From: an uncultured Arsenicibacter sp.
Lineage (GTDB): Bacteria; Bacteroidota; Bacteroidia; Cytophagales; Spirosomataceae
Reading direction: 5' to 3'
NCBI RefSeq assembly: GCF_945952095.1
Contig: NZ_CAMFHL010000085.1
Coordinates: 1-24,732, forward strand
DNA length: 24,732 bases
The notes below the pieces were generated by a model. The model searched no databases. It was not told the origin of the DNA and saw only the letters and a list, made by a program, of their open reading frames with translations. A program made the position numbers and the translations under genes. Below, piece after piece: positions 1 to 8,300 of this stretch. Every line of letters begins with the position of its first letter. Position 1 is the stretch's first letter.

Positions 1-71
1 TCGAATCCGAATTGCTTTCACTCACTTATGGAATCAAAATTCGGGATGACTCATGAATCGTCTGGCGGCCG

Positions 72-581
72 TCAGACTACCGGACGATTATACCATTTAT
101 ATTCATTCCAGGGCTTCAAACAAAGCCATATCTTTTGCTTCTTCTTCAATATGTCATCATCCTTGAAGGAACCACCTGCATTGATTAAGGCCCGGATTAA
201 TGACTCAACTGCATAAAACTGATTACTTTCCTGCCGGATTTCCATCTGATGCCTCGTTACGGTGAAATCAATCACATAAAACCAACAATCAAAACTTAGT
301 GACTGAATGTGATTATAAGCCTTTAATTTATCGCGTTCAACGGCTGATTCTGTATATCGGGCATCCTGAAAGAGAGCAACTTTATTATCCTGAATCTGCC
401 TCACAGGCTTATGATCCTCACACAATATATTGGTTATATCAGTCAGGCTCGCCGGATAAAGTAAGTGTAGACGAGCAACTATACCCAGTGGATATCCGGT
501 TATTTTTTTATACGATTCAGCAATGGCAGCCATTGGCGGGAGACCATCATCAAAATATACCGATGTACGTACCAATCCCAT
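72..581 (-). CDS. Hypothetical protein, AT-rich, 169 aa
   Basis: I do not recognise this protein. The start is the ATG at 581. A longer in-frame start at 713 would translate straight through both intergenic hairpins at 607-699, so I reject it. The product starts MGLVRTSVYFDDGLPP and ends WNEYKWYNRPVV; it is rich in aromatic and charged residues, with no signal peptide and no obvious membrane segment, so it is probably cytoplasmic. Composition differs from the neighbours: the 60 bases from 301 are about 38% G+C, while the amidohydrolase genes beside it are clearly richer. This suggests a horizontally acquired or accessory gene. It follows the amidohydrolase operon on the same strand but is separated from it by two strong hairpins, so it is probably transcribed on its own. 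The frame is open over 169 codons, but I see no catalytic motif. Confidence 0.6.
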   Translation of the reverse strand: MGLVRTSVYFDDGLPPMAAIAESYKKITGYPLGIVARLHLLYPASLTDITNILCEDHKPVRQIQDNKVALFQDARYTESAVERDKLKAYNHIQSLSFDCWFYVIDFTVTRHQMEIRQESNQFYAVESLIRALINAGGSFKDDDILKKKQKIWLCLKPWNEYKWYNRPVV

Positions 582-606
582 TTTTACTGTTTTTTGCTTG
601 AATAAA

Positions 607-641
607 TACCTTCCGGGAAGTTTTAAACTTCCCGGAAGGTA
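607..641. terminator. Perfect 17-bp hairpin, terminator or intergenic palindrome
   Basis: The left arm TACCTTCCGGGAAGTTT (607-623) is perfectly complementary to the right arm AAACTTCCCGGAAGGTA (625-641), with a single central base. It lies 87 bases past the stop of the 438-residue amidohydrolase and just before the hypothetical gene. The stem would form on either strand. There is no clean T tract, so an intergenic repeat or mRNA 3' end is as likely as a classic Rho-independent terminator. Confidence 0.6.
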
Positions 642-670
642 AACGTAAACCAGGTAAGCGCTAACAAAAA

Positions 671-699
671 CTCCCCGAGGGTTTTGAACCCTCGGGGAG
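671..699. terminator. 13-bp GC-rich hairpin downstream of the amidohydrolase operon
   Basis: CTCCCCGAGGGTT (671-683) pairs perfectly with AACCCTCGGGGAG (687-699) around a TTG loop. It starts 28 bases past the stop codon at 728-730 of the minus-strand amidohydrolase. On the minus strand it is followed by TTTTTGTTAG, which fits a Rho-independent terminator for that operon. It forms a pair with the hairpin at 607-641. Confidence 0.7.
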
Positions 700-727
700 G
701 TATACCAGGCCAAATCAGGCCGATGCC

Positions 728-2044
728 TTATTTTTTCTCAGCCAGTGGTTTCTGGCCTTCGTACTTGTCTTTGTAGATTTTGTACAGGCGCTTGTGCTTG
801 TCGTCAAGGTCGACGGTGCGGCCCTGGATATACACCTGCTCCACCACGTTGGTACGCATGTCGAGCGCATCGCCTTTTGACACAAACAGGGTCGCGTGTT
901 TGCCTTTTTCCAGCGTTCCTACCACGTTGTCGACACCCATGATCTTCGCCGCGTTGGCCGTAATCATTTTCAGGGCCTCTTCACGGTCGGTTACGCCGAA
1001 GCCGGCTGCCGTACCCGCCAGGAACGGCAGGTTACGCGTCCGCCACCACTCTTCGTTGTAGCTCAGCGCTACCGTTACACCAGCTTTCTGGAGGATACCC
1101 GGCATTTTGTAGGGCAGATCCACGTCTTCGTCCTGCCGGTTCGGCAAACGGTGCAGCGGGCTCAGAATGACCGGGATGCTGTTGTCTTTCAGAAATGACG
1201 CCACGCGGTGAGCTTCGTCGGCACCGACCATCACGATTTTCTGCACACCGGCTTCCTTCGCAAACTTCACCGCTTCGATGATGTCCTTTGCGTAATCGGC
1301 GCGGATGTACAGGTTGCTGGCTCCCGAAAACAGACCGCGCATGGCCTCAAACTTGAGGTTGATCGGCGTTACCGTTTTCTGGGCCGCATAGGCTTTGGCC
1401 TCCGAGAATGTCGCCAGCAGGCTGTTGATCGCGGCTTCGCGGCGGCTGTTTTTCCGCAGGCCTACCGAGAAATCTTCGAAGTTGAACTCGCGGCTGTAGT
1501 AGCCCGGCCAGTTGAGCCAGATACCGTCGTCTTTCTTCAGCACGGCATCTTCCCAGTTCCAGCCATCGGTCTGCATGATTGACGAACTACCGGAAATCGT
1601 ACCACCCAGCGGCATGGCCTGCGTCAGCAGAACACCATTATTCCGGATTGTCGGGATGACTTCCGAATCGGTGTTGTAGGCAATCAGGGCGCGGATGTTC
1701 GGGTTAATTACGCCGACCTCGTTGAAGTCGAGCGTGGCCCGAACTGATGCGTATTCCTGCAAACCAACCGTTGCGGCCGGTGAAATCAGCCCCGGATACA
1801 CGTGTTTGCCCGAAACGTTGATGACCGACGCTCCGGTCGTCGGCGTGTTGGCATCGCCGATGGCGGTGATGATGCCCTTGTCGAACACAATGACGCCGTT
1901 GTTGATGACCTGACCGGTACCGACGTGAATGGTCGCCCCTGTCAGGGCAATCGCCCCTGCCTGCGGTTTGGCCGCCGGCGGATTCTGTGCATACGCCCGA
2001 CCAAGCGCAGCAACGGTTAATATGGTTAAAACTATCTTTTTCAT
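728..2044 (-). CDS. Amidohydrolase-like secreted protein lacking the metal-binding HxH
   Basis: This 438-residue protein has an N-terminal signal peptide (MKKIVLTILTVAALGRAYAQ), so it is exported to the periplasm or beyond. The fold is recognisable as the amidohydrolase superfamily (imidazolonepropionase-like): an N-terminal beta-sandwich segment with an 'I..G.I..IG' pattern at 48-63, a YPGLI strand at 83-87, and a C-terminal composite segment with 'A..AKIMGVDNVVGTLEKGKHATLFV'-type spacing. In active members the PGLI motif is followed by D-x-HxH metal ligands. Here it continues SPAATVGL, so both histidines are replaced (by Ala and Thr). The aspartate usually found late in the barrel is also not evident (LSYNEEWW). 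I infer a non-metal or inactive homologue that may assist or pair with the larger protein. It starts 42 bases after that gene's stop on the same strand, so the two are probably one operon. Confidence 0.88.
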   Translation of the reverse strand: MKKIVLTILTVAALGRAYAQNPPAAKPQAGAIALTGATIHVGTGQVINNGVIVFDKGIITAIGDANTPTTGASVINVSGKHVYPGLISPAATVGLQEYASVRATLDFNEVGVINPNIRALIAYNTDSEVIPTIRNNGVLLTQAMPLGGTISGSSSIMQTDGWNWEDAVLKKDDGIWLNWPGYYSREFNFEDFSVGLRKNSRREAAINSLLATFSEAKAYAAQKTVTPINLKFEAMRGLFSGASNLYIRADYAKDIIEAVKFAKEAGVQKIVMVGADEAHRVASFLKDNSIPVILSPLHRLPNRQDEDVDLPYKMPGILQKAGVTVALSYNEEWWRTRNLPFLAGTAAGFGVTDREEALKMITANAAKIMGVDNVVGTLEKGKHATLFVSKGDALDMRTNVVEQVYIQGRTVDLDDKHKRLYKIYKDKYEGQKPLAEKK

Positions 2045-2086
2045 CTGTGATTAAAGTGCGAAAGCGTGATAAACTGCGCGCAGCGA

Positions 2087-5000
2087 TTACTTCTGCTCCG
2101 CTTCCTGATGTTCTTCCCCTTCGGCCATTACGCCTTCGATGTCTTCGCAATGGAACATCCGCTGGCGACGGAATGTCGGCCGCTGCGTCTGTGTACCACC
2201 GGCTTTAGCCGTCAGCATTTTCTGGATCAGCCGGGCACGCTCTTTCGACAGGTCTTCGCGCTTGCGGTCTTCGTCCTGTAAGTCAAAGTAAACCGTACCT
2301 TCGATGATTGTTTTTTCCGGACGGGCATAGATCGACAGCGGGTTGTTGTTCCACAACACTAAGTCAGCGTCTTTGCCGCTCTTGATACTACCCATGCGGC
2401 TGTCGAGGTGCAGCAGTTTGGCAGGGTTCAGGGTCACCATTTTCCAGGCTTCTTCTTCGCTCAGGGCACCGTACTCAACCGTTTTAGCCGCTTCCTGATT
2501 CAGGCGGCGGGCCATTTCGGCATCATCTGAGTTGATCGATACCACGATACCCTGACGGTGCATCAGCGCCGCGTTGTACGGAATCGCGTCTTTTACCTCC
2601 ATTTTATACGCCCACCAGTCGGCAAACGATGAACCGCCGACACCGTGTTTCGCCATTTTGTCGGCTACTTTATAACCTTCCAGAATGTGAGTAAACGTGT
2701 TTACACGGAAGCCCAGCGAGTCAGCTACTTTCAAAAGCATGTTGATTTCTGACTGTACGTAGCTGTGGCAGGTGATAAACCGCTTTTTGTTCAGGATTTC
2801 GGCAAGGGCATCCAGCTCGATGTCGCGGCGTGGCGGCACGGCAGCCGCTTTTTCCTTCGCCGGCAGGCTGTTGTATTTCTTCCAGGCGTTATCGTATTCG
2901 CGGGCACGGTAGAAATGATCGAAGTACACCTGCTCAACCCCCATCCGCGTCTGCGGGAAACGGGTCAGCTGGTTCGGGTTCGGGTAGTTCGCCTGTTTTA
3001 CGTTTTCACCCAGGGCAAACTTGATGAAGCCATCGGCGCCTTTGATCAGCATTTCTTCCGGCGACGCACCCCACTTCAGTTTTACCAGCGCCGACTGACC
3101 ACCGATTGAGTTGGCCGAGCCGTGCAGCAGCTGCGACGCCGTGACACCACCCGCCAGCTGCCGGTAGATGTTGGCATCTTCTGAGTTCACAACATCGCTC
3201 ATCCGTACCTCCGCCGATGACGTCTGACCGCCTTCGTTGATCGAGTACAGGGCAATGTGCGAGTGTTCGTCAATAATACCCGATGTCAGGTGTTTGCCTG
3301 TACCGTCGATTACCTTAGCACCGGCCGGAGCCGTCAGGTTTTTACCAACCTGCGCAATTTTGCCGTTCTGTACCAGTACGTCGGCATTCTGCATGATACC
3401 GTCTGTTTCGTTGGTCCATACCGTCGCGTTTTTGATCAGCATCACCTCCGCCTTTGGTTTTTCCGGATTACCGAAGCCAATGAACGGATAGATTACCTTG
3501 CCGAGTTCCGGTTTACGGGCCGGACGGGCCGAGTCAGCTTTCGCTACATTTTCGCCGGCACGAACCGCCGTCCAGTTAATGCGCTGACCGTTTGGCAGAT
3601 CGCCGTCACCTTTCAGAGTCGAGCCGTCGCGGTAGCCGGTCAGGCGGGTTGTGCCCGGATTACGGCGGTCAAGCTGTACCTGCATCGAAATCAGGTCATT
3701 GGCTACCGACACTTTCGGCGTAATTTTAATGGTATCGCTGGCCACTACCTGATACTCCAGCTTATCAGCTGATTTACCGGTAATGTTCAGTTTCAGGTTT
3801 GAGCGGTTACCGATCGTCAGGTTATACGTACCCCGCAGGTCGGCCGTCGGCTGCGACGTTACGATGTACTGCTTGCCCTGAATCCAGTTTTCCAGAATCG
3901 CATTGGTTGCGCTGAACAGGTTGTCGGAAGTAATGATGAAGTTAGCCACCTTGCCTTTTTGCAGCGTACCGATCTGTCCGTCGGCCTTGATCAGCTTTGC
4001 CGGAGCCGTAGTCAGGGCTTCCAGCGCCTTCTGCTCCGACAGACCATATTCGATGGCTTTGCGAAGATTGGCCCAGAACTCGGTTTTGTTACGCAGTCCG
4101 GCGGTTGTCAGGGCGAAATTGATACCTGCACCAGCCACCACACCCGCGTTTGCCGGTGCCATTTCCCAGTGCTTCATTTCGGCCAGCGACACGTTGTCGG
4201 CATCCCAGGCGTCTTCTACATCGAATGCCTGCGGGAAGCTCACCGGAATCAGCAGTGACGCGTTGGTACCTTTTACCTCGTCGATCCGCTGGTATTCGTC
4301 GCCGCCGCCCTTGATGATAAACTGCACACCAAATTCGTCACCGATTTTGTCGGCGCGCAGAATACCCAGCCGGTCAGGCGCTTCGAAGAACGCAGGCAGG
4401 CCGTTCAGCTTATTCAGGGCTTCGAGCGACAGGTTCATCTGCTCTTTATTGCCGCCTTTTTTATACCAGTCAGCATCGTAGAACGCCTGACGTAGCAAGG
4501 CAACCGACCCCATCGGCGAGTTCGGATAGGCCTGTGTCGAGGTGCCTTTGCTGAATGAATAGTGCGATGAAACGGTCTCGCGCAGGACGATTGAATTTTC
4601 CCGCTCATCGGCCAGCGTCACCAGCACCCCGCTACCCCGGGCGATGCCATCGTGCGGATGGGCCAGTACCGTACCGAAACCCAGTTTCCGGAGTTCATCG
4701 GCTTTCGTGCTGTTGGCTTTAAACAGCAGACTGGCACTTACTTCCGGCTGAACCGCCTGGTTCCAGTAGTAAGGGCCTTTTTTATTAGATTCATACTGAG
4801 GCGGTCCGCCCATACCACGGCCACGGCCACCGGCAGCGCCCTGCGGCGGCTCCGGCATACCGTAATCAGAATCCAGATCGATCAGGGCCGGATAGATCCG
4901 TTTGCCTTTCAGGTCTTTCACAACCGTACCGGCAGGGATAGTCACGTTGGTGCCTACGGCTTCAATGACGCCTTGCCGGATTAGTAATGTTGCATTGGTC

Positions 5001-5155
5001 AGGGTTGTTTGTGGGTCTACCACGATGGTTGCATTCGTGAATGCATAGAGGTTAGGCCGCTCGTCGGCTACGCCGTTGTTAGGGAACGTAGTCTGCGCCC
5101 ATCCGGGAGCCGACAGACCAGCAGCAAGCAGCAACGTAAGTACTACTTTTTTCAT
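2087..5155 (-). CDS. Two-domain secreted amidohydrolase, C-terminal domain intact
   Basis: This 1022-residue protein has a signal peptide (about 1-21, ending GWAQ) and two amidohydrolase-superfamily domains. The first, about 30-435, has YPALIDLDSD at 88-97, so the usual HxH is D95-S-D97. The second, about 570-960, keeps the ligand set seen in imidazolonepropionase- and prolidase-like enzymes: H631-S-H633 after SGIIDE, H797 in ITCHSY, H823 in FTHILEG and D877 in SINSDD. K712 in GFIKFAL is a candidate metal-bridging carboxylated lysine, as in prolidase-type members. Residues 435-565 join the domains and look beta-rich. The last 60 residues are charged. The substrate cannot be read from the sequence; cyclic amides, dipeptides or related C-N bonds are family possibilities. 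It is the first gene of an operon with the HxH-less paralogue. Confidence 0.92.
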   Translation of the reverse strand: MKKVVLTLLLAAGLSAPGWAQTTFPNNGVADERPNLYAFTNATIVVDPQTTLTNATLLIRQGVIEAVGTNVTIPAGTVVKDLKGKRIYPALIDLDSDYGMPEPPQGAAGGRGRGMGGPPQYESNKKGPYYWNQAVQPEVSASLLFKANSTKADELRKLGFGTVLAHPHDGIARGSGVLVTLADERENSIVLRETVSSHYSFSKGTSTQAYPNSPMGSVALLRQAFYDADWYKKGGNKEQMNLSLEALNKLNGLPAFFEAPDRLGILRADKIGDEFGVQFIIKGGGDEYQRIDEVKGTNASLLIPVSFPQAFDVEDAWDADNVSLAEMKHWEMAPANAGVVAGAGINFALTTAGLRNKTEFWANLRKAIEYGLSEQKALEALTTAPAKLIKADGQIGTLQKGKVANFIITSDNLFSATNAILENWIQGKQYIVTSQPTADLRGTYNLTIGNRSNLKLNITGKSADKLEYQVVASDTIKITPKVSVANDLISMQVQLDRRNPGTTRLTGYRDGSTLKGDGDLPNGQRINWTAVRAGENVAKADSARPARKPELGKVIYPFIGFGNPEKPKAEVMLIKNATVWTNETDGIMQNADVLVQNGKIAQVGKNLTAPAGAKVIDGTGKHLTSGIIDEHSHIALYSINEGGQTSSAEVRMSDVVNSEDANIYRQLAGGVTASQLLHGSANSIGGQSALVKLKWGASPEEMLIKGADGFIKFALGENVKQANYPNPNQLTRFPQTRMGVEQVYFDHFYRAREYDNAWKKYNSLPAKEKAAAVPPRRDIELDALAEILNKKRFITCHSYVQSEINMLLKVADSLGFRVNTFTHILEGYKVADKMAKHGVGGSSFADWWAYKMEVKDAIPYNAALMHRQGIVVSINSDDAEMARRLNQEAAKTVEYGALSEEEAWKMVTLNPAKLLHLDSRMGSIKSGKDADLVLWNNNPLSIYARPEKTIIEGTVYFDLQDEDRKREDLSKERARLIQKMLTAKAGGTQTQRPTFRRQRMFHCEDIEGVMAEGEEHQEAEQK

Positions 5156-5231
5156 AGAAACAGTTTTGATGAATAGGTACTCCGGTAAAAATACAAAAGG
5201 GATTCCAAATGATTGTTGTTATACCAATGAT

Positions 5232-5244
5232 GATTTGGCAAATC
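5232..5244. promoter_or_regulatory. Palindromic operator candidate GATTTGgCAAATC
   Basis: This is a perfect 6+1+6 palindrome in the leader of the amidohydrolase operon, just downstream of the -7-like element at 5256-5263 and therefore near the expected transcription start. CCAAAT at 5206-5211 repeats the half-site. The position suits a repressor or activator site, but no binding protein can be named. Confidence 0.3.
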
Positions 5245-5255
5245 CCTGTAATTAA

Positions 5256-5263
5256 CAAATTTA
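5256..5263 (-). promoter_or_regulatory. Bacteroidota-type -7 element before the amidohydrolase operon
   Basis: Read on the minus strand this is TAAATTTG, an exact match to the Bacteroidota -7 consensus TAnnTTTG. It would start transcription near 5250 and give a leader of about 95 bases before the ATG at 5155. No good -33 TTTG lies at the expected spacing; the nearest TTGG is several bases too far upstream. The promoter may therefore be weak or activator-dependent. Confidence 0.4.
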
Positions 5264-5310
5264 TCCTTAGTTTATACTTATTTTCTACCAAGCTGGTTAA
5301 TAGCGTACAA

Positions 5311-5353
5311 TAACGGGGAAAGCCCGGACAATTTGCCCGGGCTTTCCCCGTTA
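5311..5353 (-). terminator. 17-bp hairpin ending the giant surface-protein gene
   Basis: The left arm (5311-5327) and right arm (5337-5353) are perfectly complementary over 17 base pairs, core GGGGAAAGCCCGG, with a 9-base loop. It begins 44 bases past the stop codon of the 5397-11675 gene and precedes the promoter region of the amidohydrolase operon. On the minus strand it is followed by an AT-rich TTGTACGC stretch and not a long T run. Confidence 0.75.
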
Positions 5354-5396
5354 GAACCTACTGATTATTTTGTTGAGCCTGCCTGCTGACAGGCAT

Positions 5397-8300
5397 TTAC
5401 GGACAGGCCGTACCCGTCACAATTACTGTACGCTGGTCCTGACTTAGCCCGCCGCACGGATTGATGTAATACGCCGTGTAGGTATACGTACCAGGTTTCG
5501 TGATTGTCGCCGTGGTCGCAAACGGATGGGTACCGCCATTCCTGTACACCGTGCTGAACACATACCCGCCCAGTCCCGTAATTTCAAACCGGTCACCGAT
5601 GCCCGTACCCGTGATCCTGACCGAGCACGAACCAGCGCCCAGCACGCCCGACACCACCGCCTGTGTGGCCTGTGCTGTCAGCACGCTGTTGACGATCACG
5701 GTAGCACTGGCTACCGCCGTACAGCCCGACCCGTTGGTTACCGTCACCCGGTACACGTCCGTCATCACTGGCGTCAGCGACAGCACCGGACCCGTTGCTC
5801 CCGTCGACCAACGGTAACTGCTGCCGCCCGCCGCGGTCAGTGTCGTTGACTGGCCGGCACACAGCGTCAGGTTACCGCTGATGGCTGCCGTCACGGCCGG
5901 ATTCACCGATACCGTCACACCTGTAACCGACCAGCAGCCTGATCCGTTGCTCACCGTCACGGAATAGGCCGTCGTGCTCACCGGAGAAACCGTCACCGAT
6001 GCCGTGTTTTCGCCCGTCGACCACAGATACGTGCTACCACCCGAGGCCGTCAGTTGGGTACCGGTTCCTGCGCAAATCGTCAGGTTACCACTTACCGTGG
6101 CCGTCACCGCCGGATTCACCGACACCGTTACACTGGTCACCGACCGGCAACCCGTTGCGTTGGTTACGGTCACTGAATACGCCGTGGTGCTCACAGGTGC
6201 TGCCACCAATGAGGCACTCGTACTGCCCGTCGACCACAGATAGTTCGTTCCCTGATCACCGCCCATGTCCGAAGCCGTCAGCGTCGTGCTGCCTGCCGTA
6301 CAGATGGCCAAACCGCCGCTGATGGCGGCCACCGCCGCCGGATTCACCAACACCGTCACGCCTGTCATCGAAGCGCAGCCCGAGGCGTTGGTTACCGTCA
6401 CCGAATACGCCGTGGTACTGGCAGGACTTACCACAATGGCAGACAAACTTGCTCCCGTCGACCACAGATAGCTCTCCCCGCCCGTAGCGGTCAGCGTCGT
6501 ACTCAGGCCCGGACAAATGGTCAGCGTTCCGCCGATAGTAGCCGTTGCCGCCGGATTGACCGTCACCGTCACACTCGTGGTTGACTGGCACCCCGCCCCG
6601 CTGCTGACGGTAACGGAATATGCCGTTGTACTCACCGGTGCAACCACCAGATCGGCCGACACGGCACCTGTTGACCATAACACCGTCGGGGCACCTGAGG
6701 CTGTCAGCGTCGTGGACTGCCCCTGGCAAATCGTCAGGTTACCGCTGATACCTGCCGCCACCGAAGCGTTGACGCTCACCGTTACCGAGGTCGATGCCAC
6801 ACAGCCGGAAGCCGTAACGACCGTCAGCGAGTAAGCGGTGGTGCTGGCCGGCGAAACCACCACCGCCGACAGGCTTGATCCTGTTGACCACGTGTAGCTG
6901 GTGCCGCCCTGAGCGGTGAGTGTGGTTGACTGGCCCGGGCAAATCGTCAGGCTACCGCCGATGACCGCTGTTGCTGCCGGATTGACCGTAACGGTCACCA
7001 TCGTTGCGGAGGCACAGCCCGAGGCATTGGTCAGGGTCACCGAATACGCGGTTGTACTGGCCGGAGAGACCACAATCGCCGACAGACTTGTCCCGTCCGA
7101 CCAGCGGTAGGTCAGACTTTGTCCGCCCGTCAGGTCAGTTGCGCTTAGGGTTGTGCTGAATCCCGGACACACCGACAGGTTACCGGCCACACTGACCGTC
7201 ACCGCCGGATTCAATGAAACGGTTACGCTGGTTGATGAATAGCCGCCGAATGCATCGGTAATCGTCACCGAATACGCGGTTGTACTAACGGGCGAGACCA
7301 CGACAGCGGTTGTGCTTTCGCCCGTTGACCAGTGATAGGTCACATTCGGCCTGTTAGCCAGATCCCTGGCGGTCAGTGTGGTACTACTACCGGCACACAC
7401 CGACAGGTTGCCGCCAATCTGCGCCGTAACGGCCGGTACAACCGTAACCGTTGCGCTGGTTTCAGAGACGCATCCCGACGCATTGGCCACCGTAACGGAG
7501 TACGCCGTCGTACTGACCGGGTTCACGGTAATGGCCGATGTGCTTTGTCCCGAACTCCAGGTAAAGGCCGTACCGCCCGAAACGGTCAGGGTCGTACTCA
7601 TCCCAACTGAAATTGTCTGCGAGGCCGGTACGATGGTCAGTGACGGCGGACCGCTGATCAGTACATTGTTGGTTTGGGCCGTACAACCGTTCGGCATTGT
7701 CACCATAACCTTATACGTACCGGTTTCGGCCGGTGTGTAGGTCAGTTTTGCCTCGCCGGACTCCCATTTCTGGATGCGGTTATTTCCTCCGTCGGCGATA
7801 TACATGGCACCGGCCGCATCAAAAACAAGACCGATTGGGTACAGTAACTGACTGGCATCCGCCCCGCCAACGCCACCGGCAACGGTTACACCGGCAGTTG
7901 CGCCCGGCAGCCATTTCTGAATCCGGTTATTATTCTGGTCGGCAACATAAACCGCACCGGCCGCATTCACATACACACCTGAAGGATAATCGAGTTGCCA
8001 TGCCGACGTCCCTGAATTACCACCTTGACCGGCTACTACAGTACCACTGGTTGCTCCGGCTGCCCATTTGACCACGCGGTTATTGCCCGCATCGGCGATA
8101 TACATCGTACCGGCGGCATCGACAAAAATCCCGGCCGGGGAGCTTAACTCTCCGTTTGCCCCTGCGACAGTGGTACTACTGGTTGCACCGGCTGCCCATT
8201 TCTCTACTAAACCTGTACCTTGATCAACGACATACATTGCCCCGCTGGCATCAACAAATACAGCCGACGGGAAAATTAAGTCTCCGTTTCCACCAGCTAC

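Noticed and set aside
299..601. Plus-strand frame of 100 codons
   Set aside because: It lies antisense to the 72-581 gene, and I see no family features in it.
582..713. Extended start of the hypothetical gene at 713 (213 aa)
   Set aside because: The extra 44 codons would be encoded by the two palindromic hairpins; the ATG at 581 is the simpler start.
3257..4481. Plus-strand frames of 171 and 192 codons
   Set aside because: They are antisense to the two-domain amidohydrolase, which has clear family motifs along its whole length.
5500..7740. Several plus-strand frames of 65-120 codons opposite the Ig repeats
   Set aside because: They recur with the repeat period and mirror the repetitive codons of the minus-strand gene.
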